Below, one piece after another: positions 7,841 to 18,383 of a stretch of 64,000 nt of DNA (positions are counted from its first letter, which is position 1; each line of letters opens with the position of its first letter). Below the pieces are notes generated by a model, which saw only the letters and a program-made list of their open reading frames with translations, ran no database searches and had not been told where the DNA came from. Location: NCBI RefSeq assembly GCF_900110765.1, contig NZ_FOEO01000018.1:1-64000 (forward strand), read 5' to 3'. The stretch is from Pseudomonas sp. NFACC02 (lineage in GTDB: Bacteria > Pseudomonadota > Gammaproteobacteria > Pseudomonadales > Pseudomonadaceae). Both the position numbers and the translations under genes were made by a program.

Positions 7841-8704
7841 TCAACCGTTGTAATAGCCGACCGCAACCAGAAAATTCCCCACTTTGCGCATGTACGCATG
7901 CTTGTGCTCGACCTTGCCGGTGACCGGGTTGCGCCAGCGGTATTCGTATTCACCTTCCGGCTGTTTCCTGATCATGTCGAGCATCGGCAGGCCCACCGGT
8001 TTGCCTTCCGGGTCCTTGACCTTGCTGAAGTCGGTGTTGACCAGACGCAGGTTGGTGCCGTGCGCGACGTAGCGCTTGCTGTCGACGTTAACGACGAACA
8101 CGTAGAGATCATCCTGCAGAAAGCCGCCTTTGAGGTTGTTGATCGCCTCGAGGGTTCCGTCCTGATCCTGCTCCAGCGCTCTGGACGCCTTGTCCAGCAG
8201 CGCCCTCGCCTGTTCCGGTGAAGCCCGAGGCAGGTAATAACCGACAGCCAGAACACGGTCACCGACACGCTGAAAATACACACGCTTGCGTTCGACCTTG
8301 CCGTCATTCTGGTTCTTCCAGCGGTACTCGGCCTGCTGAATCCCGGCGCTTTCCGGGGTATGCAGGACGTCCTTGAAGGCCTTCTGCAGATCGGGATCAA
8401 GGACCGAAGAGACGTCGCGGCCAATCAAGACCACCGACGGCCCACCACTGGCGAGCATGATGCCGTTGGTGTCGGTGACAAAGACATAGTGCTCACCGTC
8501 GACGTACTCGCCCTGACGACTGAACTCGGCCAGCGCCTTGTCACCGACCTGGCGGTAATGCGCCACGGCTTTTTCCAGCAGTGCCTTCGCCGCAGCCGCC
8601 TCTTGAGCCTCATCCCCCGCAGCCCAGGCCGAGCCGGCGCACAGGCAGGCCAGCACGAAGAAAACGAACCTGTTCCAAACCCCGCTTCTTGAACCAACTG
8701 ACAT
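7841..8704 (-). CDS. Periplasmic double-Cache domain protein
   Basis: The 287-residue protein has an N-terminal signal peptide (FVFFVLACLCAGSAWA, cleavage after AWA at about residue 29), then a helix and two similar single-Cache (sCache_2-type) modules. Each contains an HYVFVTDTNG or YVFVVNVDSK strand, an aspartate- or glycine-rich loop, a YRWKNQNDGK or YRWRNPVTGK segment and an ending like VLAVGYY. Cache domains bind small ligands, usually as sensor parts of chemoreceptors or kinases; here no TM anchor or output domain follows. ATG 8704 was chosen over GTG 8713 because GGGGTG sits just upstream. It may be a free periplasmic sensor or carrier. Confidence 0.8.
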   Translation of the reverse strand: MSVGSRSGVWNRFVFFVLACLCAGSAWAAGDEAQEAAAAKALLEKAVAHYRQVGDKALAEFSRQGEYVDGEHYVFVTDTNGIMLASGGPSVVLIGRDVSSVLDPDLQKAFKDVLHTPESAGIQQAEYRWKNQNDGKVERKRVYFQRVGDRVLAVGYYLPRASPEQARALLDKASRALEQDQDGTLEAINNLKGGFLQDDLYVFVVNVDSKRYVAHGTNLRLVNTDFSKVKDPEGKPVGLPMLDMIRKQPEGEYEYRWRNPVTGKVEHKHAYMRKVGNFLVAVGYYNG

Positions 8705-9011
8705 CGCGCCCACCCCGTTTTTATTGGTTTGGCACCAAGCTTAGTCGGAGGATGGCAATAAGAAAGTATTCGGCAGTTCGATGCTTGCACCCGCAGAGCG
8801 CACATCTGTCAGCAGCCTGTTGCAGGACTGAATGCGCCAGGAGGTTTAGGTAAAGGCTGCGTAAATCACCTGTTCAATCCGCTTGAACGTATGTATAGAT
8901 GCAGGCTAACCGCCACACAGTTATAGTCGGCTCTCTAAAGAGCGCGGTATTTGCTGCCTTCGGCTTTCATATGTGAAACAACGTGCGTCCGACCCGCGGT
9001 CATAAAGCGCT
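8705..9011. other. Gene-free gap (about 300 bp)
   Basis: This is the space upstream of the Cache gene and downstream of ttgR, both on the minus strand. I see no credible ORF, RNA gene or clear palindrome. It presumably contains the Cache gene promoter. Confidence 0.5.
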
Positions 9012-9674
9012 TCAAACGCGGGGATCGCCAGACCCTGTGGACGGGTCGCGCAAGGCGGGGCTGTAACGGAGCATGTCCAGGACGGTATCGACCAGGCGCT
9101 CTGCGTCCTGAAACAGCGGGAAGCTGTCGGGCACCAGTAACCACTGGCCAAGAATGCCATGTATATACGCATGCAGACAGATGGCCCCTCGTTGAGGGTT
9201 CAGATCGGCGGGTAACTGCCCTTGGCGAGAAGCGTTGCTCAGCGCCAGGGCGATGCGTTCATTGGCATCGAGCCAGACGAATTGCCGCTGACGCCGCATG
9301 TCACACATTTCATCGGTGAATTCGAATTTATGAAACAGAATTTCATTGATGCGGCGGGTTTTCGGGTCCATTGCAACTTGCTGAAACAAATGAACCAGAA
9401 GCTTTCGCGTCCAGCCCAGCGGATCAACTTCATCTGCGCTTTCACTGGCTCGGGCCATTTCCTCCAGCGGCTCATGCAGGCTGTCCAGCATCGCCTGGAC
9501 CAGATCGGCCTTGTTGCTGAAGTGCCAATAGATCGCTCCGCGCGTAACTCCCGCCAGGGCTGCGATGTCTGCCAAGGTCGTGCGCGATACGCCACGCTCG
9601 AAAAACGCTTGCTCGGCAGCTTCAAGAATCTGCCTGCGGGTCTCCTGAGCTTCTTCTTTCGTGCGTCGGACCAT
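9012..9674 (-). CDS. ttgR: TetR-family repressor of the RND efflux operon
   Basis: The 220-residue protein starts [17 protein letters not shown] and has the [24 protein letters not shown], almost as I remember for TtgR of P. putida (PmeR in P. syringae). The C-terminal ligand domain keeps blocks such as [22 protein letters not shown]. TtgR binds antibiotics and plant phenolics and then releases the ttgABC promoter. The start at 9674 was chosen over an in-frame start 20 codons upstream from this family resemblance and a GAGG site. It is divergent from ttgA with the operator between them. The C-terminus is slightly longer than the family form. Confidence 0.93.
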   Translation of the reverse strand: MVRRTKEEAQETRRQILEAAEQAFFERGVSRTTLADIAALAGVTRGAIYWHFSNKADLVQAMLDSLHEPLEEMARASESADEVDPLGWTRKLLVHLFQQVAMDPKTRRINEILFHKFEFTDEMCDMRRQRQFVWLDANERIALALSNASRQGQLPADLNPQRGAICLHAYIHGILGQWLLVPDSFPLFQDAERLVDTVLDMLRYSPALRDPSTGSGDPRV

Positions 9675-9812
9675 GGCAGTAAAAACCTCAATGAAAATGC
9701 TTCCGGCTCTCTGGTCGAGTGGCCTGAACAGCATGCCGGACGGCCTTTGTAATGCCTTGTCCCGGACCTACAATCGATGCCCTGACTGCGTTTGTGTGTC
9801 GCAGAAATGGGT

Positions 9813-9843
9813 GTTTACAAACAACCGCGAACGTAAGTATATT
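9813..9843. promoter_or_regulatory. TtgR-type operator in the ttgR-ttgA intergenic region
   Basis: The sequence TTTACAAACAACC, six bases, then GTAAGTATA matches the TtgR operator of P. putida as I recall it, with changes confined to the centre. The half-sites form a long imperfect palindrome (TTTACAAAC ... GTAAGTA). It lies about 90 bp before ttgA and 140 bp before ttgR, so one site can repress both divergent promoters. Confidence 0.8.
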
Positions 9844-9929
9844 CATTAGCTTGCTACTTATCCAGCCGGAAGACTTTTTTACGCCCTTTCCACTTCTCAT
9901 GAGCTCGCGCTCCTGACCCGAGGATCTTC

Positions 9930-11072
9930 ATGCAATTCAAGCCAGCTGTTACCGTACTGGTCACTGCCGTCGCCCTGGCCTCTCTGCTCAGCGGATGCAG
10001 TAAAAAGGAAGATGCGGCCGCGGCTGCACCACCGCCCCCTCAGGTCGGCGTCGTCACCATCCAGCCCCGGCCTTATACGCTGGTTTCCGACCTTCCGGGC
10101 CGCACCACGGCCTACCGCGTCGCTGAAGTGCGTCCGCAAGTGAACGGCATCATTCTCAAGCGCCTGTTCACTGAAGGCACCGACGTCAAGGCCGGTCAGC
10201 AGCTGTATCAGATCGATCCAGCCATCTATGAGGCCAACCTCAACAGCGCCAAGGCGACCTTCGAGGCTACGAACTCACTGGCTGGCCGCTATAAGCAGCT
10301 GATCAATGAACAGGCTGTGAGCCGTCAGGAATACGACACCGCCGTTGGCAATGCACGTGAAGCGCAAGCCGCCGTGCAGACTGCCCAGATCAATCTGCGT
10401 TACACCAAAGTGTATGCGCCGATCTCCGGTCGTATCGGTCGTTCGCTGGTGACCGAAGGTGCGCTGGTCAGCAACGGTCAGGCCGATGCGATGGCAACCA
10501 TTCAACAGCTTGACCCAATCTACGTGGACGTTATCCAGTCATCGACCGAGATGCTGCGCCTGCGCCGTGATCTGGAAAGCGGCAAGCTGCAGAAAGCCGG
10601 TGACAACGCCGCGAAGGTCAAACTGACCCTGGAGGACAACAGCGAGTACCCGATCGACGGCAAGCTCGAGTTCTCCGAAGTCTCGGTTGACCAGAGCACG
10701 GGCTCGGTCACCTTGCGAGCGGTATTCCCCAACCCCAATCACACCCTTCTGCCGGGTATGTTCGTGCATGCGCGTCTGCAGGCTGGCGTCGATGAGAAGG
10801 CGATCCTGGTGCCGCAACAAGGCGTCACGCGTGACCTGAAAGGCACGCCCACTGCGCTGATCGTGAATCAGGACAACAAGGTCGAATTGCGCACGCTCGT
10901 GGCCAACCGTACCAGCGGCACCGATTGGGTCGTCGAGAAAGGCCTCAGCGCAGGCGACCGCGTCATCACCGAAGGCCTGCAGTACGTCAAACCCGGCGCG
11001 CAGGTGAAAGTGGCCGAGGCAACCAACATCAAACCCGCTGCTGCCCCGGCTCCCGCGCAAGGGAGTAACTGA
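9930..11072 (+). CDS. ttgA: RND efflux periplasmic adaptor (MexA/TtgA)
   Basis: The 380-residue lipoprotein has a signal peptide ending in the lipobox LLSGC (Cys at about residue 24). It carries the usual adaptor order: lipoyl half-domains, an alpha-helical hairpin (about residues 100-170), a beta-barrel and a membrane-proximal domain. Markers are LPGRTTAYRVAEVRPQVNG and RYTKVYAPISGRIGRS. It links the inner-membrane pump to the outer-membrane channel. It is first in a three-gene operon, three bases before ttgB. Length and sequence fit MexA/TtgA; the P. syringae name is mexA. Confidence 0.94.
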   Translation: MQFKPAVTVLVTAVALASLLSGCSKKEDAAAAAPPPPQVGVVTIQPRPYTLVSDLPGRTTAYRVAEVRPQVNGIILKRLFTEGTDVKAGQQLYQIDPAIYEANLNSAKATFEATNSLAGRYKQLINEQAVSRQEYDTAVGNAREAQAAVQTAQINLRYTKVYAPISGRIGRSLVTEGALVSNGQADAMATIQQLDPIYVDVIQSSTEMLRLRRDLESGKLQKAGDNAAKVKLTLEDNSEYPIDGKLEFSEVSVDQSTGSVTLRAVFPNPNHTLLPGMFVHARLQAGVDEKAILVPQQGVTRDLKGTPTALIVNQDNKVELRTLVANRTSGTDWVVEKGLSAGDRVITEGLQYVKPGAQVKVAEATNIKPAAAPAPAQGSN

Positions 11073-11075
11073 TCC

Positions 11076-14000
11076 ATGTCGAAGTTTTTCATCGACCGAC
11101 CGATTTTCGCCTGGGTAATCGCCCTGGTGATCATGCTGGTCGGCGCATTATCGATCCTCAAGCTGCCGATCAACCAATACCCGGCCATCGCGCCACCGGC
11201 CATTGCCATTCAGGTGACCTACCCGGGTGCCTCTGCACAGACCGTGCAAGACACCGTGGTTCAAGTCATCGAACAGCAAATGAACGGTATCGACAACCTG
11301 CGCTACATCTCCTCTGAAAGTAACTCCGATGGCAGCATGACCATCACGGTGACCTTCAACCAGGGGACCAACCCTGATATCGCGCAGGTCCAGGTGCAGA
11401 ACAAGCTGAACCTGGCGACCCCACTGCTGCCTCAAGAGGTGCAACAGCAGGGTCTGCGCGTGACCAAAGCAGTGAAGAACTTCCTGATGGTGGTGGGTCT
11501 GGTGTCGGAAGACGGCAGCATGGCCAAGGAAGACTTGTCCAACTACATCGTTTCCAACATTCAGGACCAGATCGCCCGTACCCCGGGCGTGGGTGACTTC
11601 CAGGTCTTCGGTGCGCAGTACGCGATGCGTATCTGGCTCGACCCGGACAAGCTGAACAACTACCAGTTGACCCCGGTCGACGTTAAAGCCGCCATCACCG
11701 CTCAGAACGTTCAAGTGTCGTCCGGTCAGATCGGTGGCCTGCCAGCTGTCAAAGGCCAGCAGCTCAACGCCACGATCATCGGCAAGACCCGTCTGCAAAC
11801 CGCCGAGCAGTTCGGCAATATCCTGCTCAAGGTCAACCAGGACGGCTCTCAAGTTCGTCTGAAAGACGTCGCCAGCATCGGTCTGGGGGGTGAAAACTAC
11901 AGCGTCGATGCGCAGTTCAACGGTAAGCCGGCCTCGGGTCTGGCGATCAAACTGGCGACCGGCGCCAACGCGCTGGACACTGCCAAGGCGATTCGCGAAA
12001 CCGTCAGCCGCCTGGAGCCGTTCTTTCCGCCGGGCATGAAAGTGGTTTACCCGTACGACACGACGCCTGTGGTCAAGGAATCGATCAACGGCGTTGTTCA
12101 TACCCTGGGTGAAGCCATCATCCTGGTGTTCCTGGTGATGTACCTGTTCCTGCAGAATTTCCGCGCCACCATCATCACCACGATGACGGTCCCGGTCGTA
12201 CTGTTGGGTACTTTCGGCATCCTTGCCGCCGCCGGTTTCACCATCAATACGCTGACCATGTTCGGCATGGTGCTCGCCATCGGTCTGTTGGTGGACGATG
12301 CGATCGTGGTGGTGGAGAACGTCGAGCGGGTGATGGCCGAAGACCATCTGTCCCCGCGAGACGCCACACGTAAATCGATGGAGCAGATTCAGGGCGCCCT
12401 GGTGGGTATCGCGATGGTGCTGTCGGCGGTATTGCTGCCCATGGCATTCTTTGGCGGCTCCACGGGTGTCATCTACCGTCAGTTTTCGATCACCGTGGTG
12501 TCAGCCATGGCGCTGTCGGTACTGGTCGCGCTGGTCTTCACCCCGGCCCTCTGTGCTACGTTGCTCAAGCCGATCGATCCTGAAAAGCATGGACAACCGC
12601 GCAAGGGTTTCTTTGGCTGGTTCAACCGCACCTTCGACCGCAGCGTCCTCAGCTACGAGCGTGGCGTCGGCAACGTCATCCGTCACAAGATTCCGGCATT
12701 CCTCGTTTATATCCTGATCTTCGCGGGCATGATCTGGATGTTTACCCGCATCCCGACCGCGTTCCTGCCGGAAGAAGACCAGGGCGTGATCTTCGCCCAA
12801 GTGCAGACGCCGCCCGGCTCTACCGCCGAGCGTACTCAGGACACCCTGGACAAGATGCGCGAATACCTGCTGACCGACAGTGGCGTGAACTCCGTGTTTA
12901 CCGTCAACGGCTTCAACTTCGCCGGTCGCGGTCAGAGCTCGGGTCTTGCATTCGTGATGCTCAAGCCCTGGGAAGAGCGTGATTCGTCGAACAGCGTGTT
13001 CGAGGTGGCCAAGCGTGCGCAGGCGCATTTCTTCGGTTTCCGTGACGCGATGTCGTTCGCCGTCGTTCCTCCCGCCGTACTGGAGTTGGGTAACGCGACC
13101 GGTTTCGACCTGTACCTCCAGGATCAGGCCGGTCTGGGCCACGAAAAACTGATGCAGGCGCGTAACCAGTTGTTGGGACTGGCCGCGCAAAGCAAGATTC
13201 TGGCGGGCGTACGTCCGAACGGGCTGACCGACGAGCCGCAGTACCAGTTGCTGATCGATGACGAAAAAGCCCGTGCGCTGGGCGTGACGCAATCCGACAT
13301 CAACACCACCCTGTCGGTGGCGATGGGCGGCAATTACGTCAACGACTTCATCGACCGTGGCCGGGTGAAGAAGGTGTACATCATGGGCAATGCGAAATCG
13401 CGGATGAGCCCTGAAGACCTGAAGAAGTGGTACGTGCGCAACGCCAGCGGCACGATGGTTCCGTTCGACGCCTTCGCCAGCGGCGAGTGGGTGTTCGGCT
13501 CGCCCAAACTGTCGCGTTACAACGGTGTTCCGGCCGAGGAAATCCTTGGTACACCGGCACCGGGGTACAGTACCGGTCAGGCCATGGCCGAGATCGAAAA
13601 GTTGGCGCAGCAACTGCCGCAGGGCATCGGTTACTCCTGGACGGGTCTGTCGTTCGAGGAGCGCCTTTCCGGTTCACAGGCTCCGGCGCTGTATGCGATT
13701 TCGGTACTGGTCGTGTTCCTCTGTCTCGCGGCGCTGTATGAAAGCTGGTCGATCCCGATCGCGGTTCTGTTGGTCGTACCGCTGGGCGTCATCGGCGCGT
13801 TGATGGCAACCAGCCTGCGTGGTCTGTCCAACGACGTGTTCTTCCAGGTAGGTCTGTTGGTGACGGTGGGTCTGGCGGCGAAAAACGCCATCCTGATCGT
13901 CGAATTCGCCAAGGAACTGCATGAACAGGGCAAGTCGTTGATGGATGCCGCCGTGGAAGCGTGTCGCATGCGTCTGCGTCCTATCGTGATGACGTCGATG

Positions 14001-14204
14001 GCGTTCATCCTCGGCGTGGTACCGCTGACCATTTCCACCGGCGCGGGCTCGGGCAGTCAGCACTCGATCGGTACCGGCGTGATCGGCGGTATGATCACGG
14101 CGACGATTCTGGCGATCTTCTGGGTACCTCTGTTCTTCGTTTCGGTATCCTCGCTGTTCAAGAGCAAACAGAAACACACTCCACACGATGAGGCTGGCCA
14201 ATGA
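11076..14204 (+). CDS. ttgB: RND multidrug efflux pump (MexB/TtgB)
   Basis: The 1042-residue HAE1-family transporter has a normal full length. The TM4 proton-relay aspartates lie in [18 protein letters not shown], and the TM10 lysine in [19 protein letters not shown]. Two large periplasmic loops follow TM1 and TM7. It works as a trimer exporting antibiotics, solvents and plant antimicrobials by proton antiport. The start follows the ttgA stop by three bases and its end overlaps ttgC by four. Confidence 0.95.
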   Translation: MSKFFIDRPIFAWVIALVIMLVGALSILKLPINQYPAIAPPAIAIQVTYPGASAQTVQDTVVQVIEQQMNGIDNLRYISSESNSDGSMTITVTFNQGTNPDIAQVQVQNKLNLATPLLPQEVQQQGLRVTKAVKNFLMVVGLVSEDGSMAKEDLSNYIVSNIQDQIARTPGVGDFQVFGAQYAMRIWLDPDKLNNYQLTPVDVKAAITAQNVQVSSGQIGGLPAVKGQQLNATIIGKTRLQTAEQFGNILLKVNQDGSQVRLKDVASIGLGGENYSVDAQFNGKPASGLAIKLATGANALDTAKAIRETVSRLEPFFPPGMKVVYPYDTTPVVKESINGVVHTLGEAIILVFLVMYLFLQNFRATIITTMTVPVVLLGTFGILAAAGFTINTLTMFGMVLAIGLLVDDAIVVVENVERVMAEDHLSPRDATRKSMEQIQGALVGIAMVLSAVLLPMAFFGGSTGVIYRQFSITVVSAMALSVLVALVFTPALCATLLKPIDPEKHGQPRKGFFGWFNRTFDRSVLSYERGVGNVIRHKIPAFLVYILIFAGMIWMFTRIPTAFLPEEDQGVIFAQVQTPPGSTAERTQDTLDKMREYLLTDSGVNSVFTVNGFNFAGRGQSSGLAFVMLKPWEERDSSNSVFEVAKRAQAHFFGFRDAMSFAVVPPAVLELGNATGFDLYLQDQAGLGHEKLMQARNQLLGLAAQSKILAGVRPNGLTDEPQYQLLIDDEKARALGVTQSDINTTLSVAMGGNYVNDFIDRGRVKKVYIMGNAKSRMSPEDLKKWYVRNASGTMVPFDAFASGEWVFGSPKLSRYNGVPAEEILGTPAPGYSTGQAMAEIEKLAQQLPQGIGYSWTGLSFEERLSGSQAPALYAISVLVVFLCLAALYESWSIPIAVLLVVPLGVIGALMATSLRGLSNDVFFQVGLLVTVGLAAKNAILIVEFAKELHEQGKSLMDAAVEACRMRLRPIVMTSMAFILGVVPLTISTGAGSGSQHSIGTGVIGGMITATILAIFWVPLFFVSVSSLFKSKQKHTPHDEAGQ

Positions 14205-15667
14205 GCAAGTCCCTGATCTCTCTGGCAGTTACCGCGTTCATTCTTAGCGGCTGCTCGTTGATCCCCGATTACAAGCAGCCCGCAGCTCCGGTGGCCGCCC
14301 AGTACCCGCAAGGCCCGGCCTATTCGCCGGCCGACGCGCCCAACCAGGCAGCGGTAGAGCAAGGCTGGCGTCAGTTCTTCCACGACCCGGCGCTGCAACA
14401 ACTGATTCAGACAGCGCTGGTGAACAACCGTGATCTGCGTGTCGCCGCCCTGAATATCGACGCCTATCGCGCGCAGTACCGCATCCAGCGTGCGGACCTG
14501 TACCCGGCCGTGAACGCTGAAGGCACCGGTACGCGCCAACGCGTACCGGCGGATCTTTCGCGAACCGGCGAGGCAGGCATTACCAGTCAGTATTCGGTCG
14601 GTCTGGGTGTCAGCTCCTATGAACTGGACCTGTTCGGCCGCGTGCGCAGCCTGAGCGAGCAAGCCCTTGAAACCTACTTCGCCAGCGAAGAAGCCCGTCG
14701 CAGCACGCAGATAAGCCTGGTGGCCAACGTCGCCAATGCTTATCTGACCTGGCAGGCGGACAAGGAATTGCTCAAGCTGACTCAGGACACCCTGGGCGCT
14801 TTTGAAGAAAGCCTGCGCCTGACCACGCGCAGCAACGAAGTCGGCGTGGCGTCGGCACTGGACCTGGCGCAGTCGCGTACCTCGGTGGAGAGCGCCCGCG
14901 TCAAGCTAGCTCAATACCAGCGCCTGGTCGCGCAGGACGAGAACAACCTCGTCCTGCTGCTGGGCACCGGTCTGCCAGCCAACTTGCCAGCTCCGCAGCC
15001 GCTGAGCGCTGACATGCTCAATGAGATGCCGGCCGGTCTGCCTTCCGAGCTGCTGCAACGTCGTCCGGATATCCTCCAGGCCGAGCACAGCCTGAAAGCC
15101 GCCAACGCCAACATCGGCGCCGCACGGGCCGCGTTCTTCCCGAGTATCAGCCTGACCGCCAGCGCGGGTACGGCAAGCACCGATCTGAGCGGTTTGTTCA
15201 AAGGCGGCTCGGGTACCTGGTTGTTCACACCGACGATCAATCTGCCGATCTTCAACGCGGGTAGCCTGCGCGCGAGCCTGGATTACTCGAAGATTCAGAA
15301 AGACATCGGCGTCGCCAACTACGAGAAGGCCATTCAGACCGCGTTCCAGGAAGTTTCCGACGGCCTGGCCGCACGCAAGACCTTCACCGATCAACTTAAG
15401 GCGCAGACCGACTTCGTGGCTGCCAACCAGGATTACTACCGTCTGGCTGAGCGACGCTACCGCATCGGGATCGACAGTAACCTGACCTTCCTCGATGCTC
15501 AGCGTCAGTTGTTCAGTGCGCAGCAATCGTTGATCACGGATCGTCTGTCGCAGTTGTCCAGCGAGGTGAATCTGTACCGCGCGCTGGGTGGTGGCTGGTA
15601 CGAGCAGACTCAGACCGGCCAGAAACAGCCGACCTCGGGTGATGTGCCGGCGATGCGGATGTTCTGA
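14201..15667 (+). CDS. ttgC: Outer-membrane efflux channel lipoprotein (OprM/TtgC)
   Basis: The 488-residue protein has a lipoprotein signal ([10 protein letters not shown], Cys at about residue 18) and two repeated outer-membrane efflux protein domains. Conserved parts include [48 protein letters not shown] (split), and the final [23 protein letters not shown]. As a trimer it is the TolC-like exit duct for the TtgAB pump. Its ATGA overlaps the ttgB stop, showing translational coupling, and a strong terminator follows. Confidence 0.94.
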   Translation: MSKSLISLAVTAFILSGCSLIPDYKQPAAPVAAQYPQGPAYSPADAPNQAAVEQGWRQFFHDPALQQLIQTALVNNRDLRVAALNIDAYRAQYRIQRADLYPAVNAEGTGTRQRVPADLSRTGEAGITSQYSVGLGVSSYELDLFGRVRSLSEQALETYFASEEARRSTQISLVANVANAYLTWQADKELLKLTQDTLGAFEESLRLTTRSNEVGVASALDLAQSRTSVESARVKLAQYQRLVAQDENNLVLLLGTGLPANLPAPQPLSADMLNEMPAGLPSELLQRRPDILQAEHSLKAANANIGAARAAFFPSISLTASAGTASTDLSGLFKGGSGTWLFTPTINLPIFNAGSLRASLDYSKIQKDIGVANYEKAIQTAFQEVSDGLAARKTFTDQLKAQTDFVAANQDYYRLAERRYRIGIDSNLTFLDAQRQLFSAQQSLITDRLSQLSSEVNLYRALGGGWYEQTQTGQKQPTSGDVPAMRMF

Positions 15668-15683
15668 TTTGATGCGTCATGAG

Positions 15684-15710
15684 AAAACCCACCGTTTGGT
15701 GGGTTTTTTT
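15684..15710 (+). terminator. Intrinsic terminator of ttgABC
   Basis: A perfect stem AACCCACC-GTTT-GGTGGGTT is followed by a T run, 20 bases after the ttgC stop. Confidence 0.92.
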
Positions 15711-15796
15711 ATGGGCATTTTTAATGGCCCGGCTCGCGCGTCTGGACTATCGCGCTAGAAAAGCAAAATCAAAAGCATCGAATGACGTAACGCTTG

Positions 15797-15928
15797 TAGG
15801 AGCGTGGCTTGTCCCGCGACCTACCGCGCAGCGGTAGCAAATCCAGGCGACTTGGTAATGCCTGACACTCCGCGTCCTTGACACTTGCTGCCGGTTCCCG
15901 GCAGATCGCGGGACAAGCCACGCTCCTA
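15797..15928. repeat. REPIN: perfect inverted REP pair
   Basis: The 23-bp arm at 15797-15819 (beginning TAGGAGCGTGGCTTGTCCCG) is repeated as an exact reverse complement at 15906-15928. Just inside each arm is a short perfect hairpin: CTACCGC-GCA-GCGGTAG at 15821-15837 and CTGCCGG-TTC-CCGGCAG at 15888-15904. This layout fits REPINs mobilised by RAYT transposases. No RAYT gene is in the window. It lies between ttgC and the 3' end of pcaD. Confidence 0.85.
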
Positions 15929-16027
15929 TGGATAGGGATGGCGTGCGGGAGATTGATGCACGAATCAGGCAGGACCACTGCCAGCGTCACCAAAGACAAT
16001 GGATCTGCACACCCAACTAAATCCGAT

Positions 16028-16816
16028 TCACGCTAATAAAAACTCCGTCACCCTCCACGTAAACGTATCCCCCAACTCAACGCTGGACAGATGCGCCGCG
16101 TAGTAATCAGATAGCTGCGAACCATCAATGTGATTCTGCAAAAAGTGCCCATCAGCCACGGTAGTCACCGAATCATGACTGCCACAGATGATCAGCGTAT
16201 CCACCGTGATCGATCCCACCTGTTTGCTGAAATCCGCATCACGCACCGCCGCACAGCACGCCGCATAGCCCAGCGGAGAAGTGCTGGCGAGCACGTCAGT
16301 CACCGGCGTGACTTTATCCGCATGGTCGCGCGCAAACTCCGGCGTGAACCAGCGCCCTACCGCACCGGCACCCAGCGCCTTCATCGCCTGATCGCCGCCC
16401 TTCTCCACCATGTCGATTCGCGGCCCCCACATCTCAGGACCACCGATCTTCGCGGCGGTGTTGCACAGGATCAGTTTGAGCAGACGGTCACTGGCATGAA
16501 TACCCAGCCACTGACCGATCAGCCCGCCCATCGACAGGCCACAGAAATGCGCGCGTTCGACCTTCAGGGCATCGAGCAGCGCCAACACGTCACGCCCTAA
16601 CTGCTCAATGGTGTAAGGCCCCTGAGTGACCAGCGACCTGCCATGGCCGCGCGTGTCATAACGCACCACCCGAAAGGACTTCTTGAATGGGTCGATCTGC
16701 GCGTCCCACATGTGCAGGTCTGTGCCCAGCGAGTTGGACAGCACCAGCACCGGCGCGCCAGCAGGCCCCTCGACCTCGTAATACATTTCACCGTCTTCAA
16801 GTTGTACGAAAGCCAT
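16028..16816 (-). CDS. pcaD: 3-oxoadipate enol-lactonase
   Basis: The 262-residue alpha/beta hydrolase has the nucleophile elbow GLSMGG (Ser about residue 95), the oxyanion-region segment LSNSLGTDLHMWD, and an acid/His pair in the GSHDSVT and AAHLSSVEL regions. It hydrolyses beta-ketoadipate enol-lactone to beta-ketoadipate, where the catechol and protocatechuate branches meet. It is the last gene of the minus-strand pca cluster, 86 bp after pcaT. In many pseudomonads pcaB and pcaC flank pcaD; neither is here. Confidence 0.92.
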   Translation of the reverse strand: MAFVQLEDGEMYYEVEGPAGAPVLVLSNSLGTDLHMWDAQIDPFKKSFRVVRYDTRGHGRSLVTQGPYTIEQLGRDVLALLDALKVERAHFCGLSMGGLIGQWLGIHASDRLLKLILCNTAAKIGGPEMWGPRIDMVEKGGDQAMKALGAGAVGRWFTPEFARDHADKVTPVTDVLASTSPLGYAACCAAVRDADFSKQVGSITVDTLIICGSHDSVTTVADGHFLQNHIDGSQLSDYYAAHLSSVELGDTFTWRVTEFLLA

Positions 16817-16902
16817 AGCCGCTCCTGTTTATCGGGCACTTGCGAGAACGTCATTGAAGAGTATGGATGACGCGCGCCTGCTCGCAGGCGCGCGCGGGTA
16901 AA

Positions 16903-18192
16903 TCAGTGGTCTTCGTGCAGGTATTCCGGCTTCTTCGGCAGACGCAGACTGAAGAGGAAAGCGATCGCCATCATGACGGTCACATACCAGTAGAAGGTGT
17001 TTTCCGAGCCCATGTTCTTGAAACTCAGAGCCACGAACTCCGCCGAACCGCCGAAGATCGCGTTGGCGACGGCGTACGCCAGGCCCACGCCCAACGCCCG
17101 GACATGCACCGGAAACATCTCGGCTTTGACCAGGCCGCTGATCGAGGTGTAGAAGCTGACGATCGCCAGGGCCAGTGTGATCAGGACGAACGCCAGGACC
17201 GGGCTGGTGGTGGTTTTCAGGGTCATCAGCAGCGGCACGGTGCACAGGGTGCCCAGACCGCCGAACCACAACATCGATGCGCGGCGACCAATCTTGTCCG
17301 CCAGCGCGCCGAACACCGGCTGCATGCACATGTACAGAAACAAAGCGCCGGTCATGATGTAACTGGCGACCTTGGGGTCCATGTGAACGGTGTTCACCAG
17401 GTATTTCTGCATGTACGTGGTGAAGGTGTAGAAAATCAGCGAGCCGCCGGCGGTATAACCCAGCACGGTAATGAACGCGGCTTTATGGTCACGGAACAGC
17501 GCAGCGATGCTGCCGGCGTCCTTGTCCTGGCGCACCTCAGCGGTGGTGGTTTCTTTCAGCGAGCGACGCAGCAGCAGCGAAATGACAGCCGCAATCGCGC
17601 CGACCACAAATGGAATCCGCCAGCCATAGGCCTTCAACTCATCGGCACTCAGAAACTGTTGCAGGATGACCACTGTCAGGACGGCCAGCAATTGACCACC
17701 GATCAGCGTCACGTACTGAAAGGACGCGAAGAAACCGCGCTGCCCCCGCAGCGCAACTTCGCTCATGTACGTCGCGGTAGTGCCGTATTCCCCCCCGACC
17801 GACAGGCCTTGAAACAGGCGTGCGACCAGAAGCAGGAACGGCGCCCAGGCGCCAATGGCGGCATAGGTCGGCAGGCAGGCAATGACCAGCGAGCCGCTGC
17901 ACATCATCAGAACCGAAATCATCATCGAGTTCTTGCGGCCGTGCTTGTCGGCGACGCGGCCGAACAACCAGCCACCGATGGGACGCATCAGAAAGCCTGC
18001 CGCAAATACGCCGGCGGTGTTCAGCAGTTGCACGGTCGGGTCGTCAGACGGGAAGAAGGCCGGTGCGAAATAGATGGCGCAGAAGGCGTAGACATAGAAG
18101 TCGAACCATTCCACGAGGTTGCCTGATGAGGCCCCCACAATCGCAAAAATCCTTTTGCTCCTTTCTTCTCCGGTGTAGTGAGTCGTTGTCAT
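16903..18192 (-). CDS. pcaT: MHS-family dicarboxylate/beta-ketoadipate transporter
   Basis: The 429-residue protein is a 12-TM member of the metabolite:H+ symporter family, close to alpha-ketoglutarate permeases. Markers are [19 protein letters not shown], the loop 2-3 motif [14 protein letters not shown] and [20 protein letters not shown]. In P. putida the equivalent gene between pcaF and pcaB/D is pcaT, linked to beta-ketoadipate uptake. The start at 18192 ([10 protein letters not shown]) was chosen because GGGGA precedes it; 42 extra upstream codons look non-coding. Substrate is inferred from context. Confidence 0.82.
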   Translation of the reverse strand: MTTTHYTGEERSKRIFAIVGASSGNLVEWFDFYVYAFCAIYFAPAFFPSDDPTVQLLNTAGVFAAGFLMRPIGGWLFGRVADKHGRKNSMMISVLMMCSGSLVIACLPTYAAIGAWAPFLLLVARLFQGLSVGGEYGTTATYMSEVALRGQRGFFASFQYVTLIGGQLLAVLTVVILQQFLSADELKAYGWRIPFVVGAIAAVISLLLRRSLKETTTAEVRQDKDAGSIAALFRDHKAAFITVLGYTAGGSLIFYTFTTYMQKYLVNTVHMDPKVASYIMTGALFLYMCMQPVFGALADKIGRRASMLWFGGLGTLCTVPLLMTLKTTTSPVLAFVLITLALAIVSFYTSISGLVKAEMFPVHVRALGVGLAYAVANAIFGGSAEFVALSFKNMGSENTFYWYVTVMMAIAFLFSLRLPKKPEYLHEDH

Positions 18193-18310
18193 TATTTTTT
18201 CCCCAGTTTTTATAAGTACCAGCCCGTTCGAGCCTGTTCCTGCGGCCAGTCTACGACATAGTCTGCAACATTTAGACTTAAGCAGTAACACTTCGACATC
18301 ACAAGGACAA

Positions 18311-18363
18311 CCGCCCAAGCCATCAAGTTGCCTGTTCGTGGAGGCAGTCGATGGCTCGGGCGG
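18311..18363 (-). terminator. Long hairpin in the pcaF-pcaT gap (terminator or processing site)
   Basis: A 14-bp stem with one mismatch pairs 18311-18324 (CCGCCCAAGCCATC) with 18350-18363. There is a second small stem in the loop. There is no T run on either strand, so it may be a weak attenuator, a mRNA-end stabiliser or an insertion relic. It starts 20 bases after the pcaF stop on the minus strand. Confidence 0.45.
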
Positions 18364-18383
18364 CTGAATTCGTTACGTGTCGC

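Noticed and set aside
11148..12347. Long minus-strand open frame of 399 codons inside ttgB
   Set aside because: It mirrors the codon bias of ttgB and has His/Gln/Asp-rich sequence with no domain, typical of an antisense shadow in high-GC DNA.
12501..13613. Second large antisense frame in ttgB
   Set aside because: Same reason: Arg/His-rich shadow of a conserved RND gene.
16867..18126. Plus-strand open frame of 419 codons opposite pcaT
   Set aside because: Low-complexity Gln/Arg/His sequence, no ribosome-binding site, complete overlap with a strong transporter gene.
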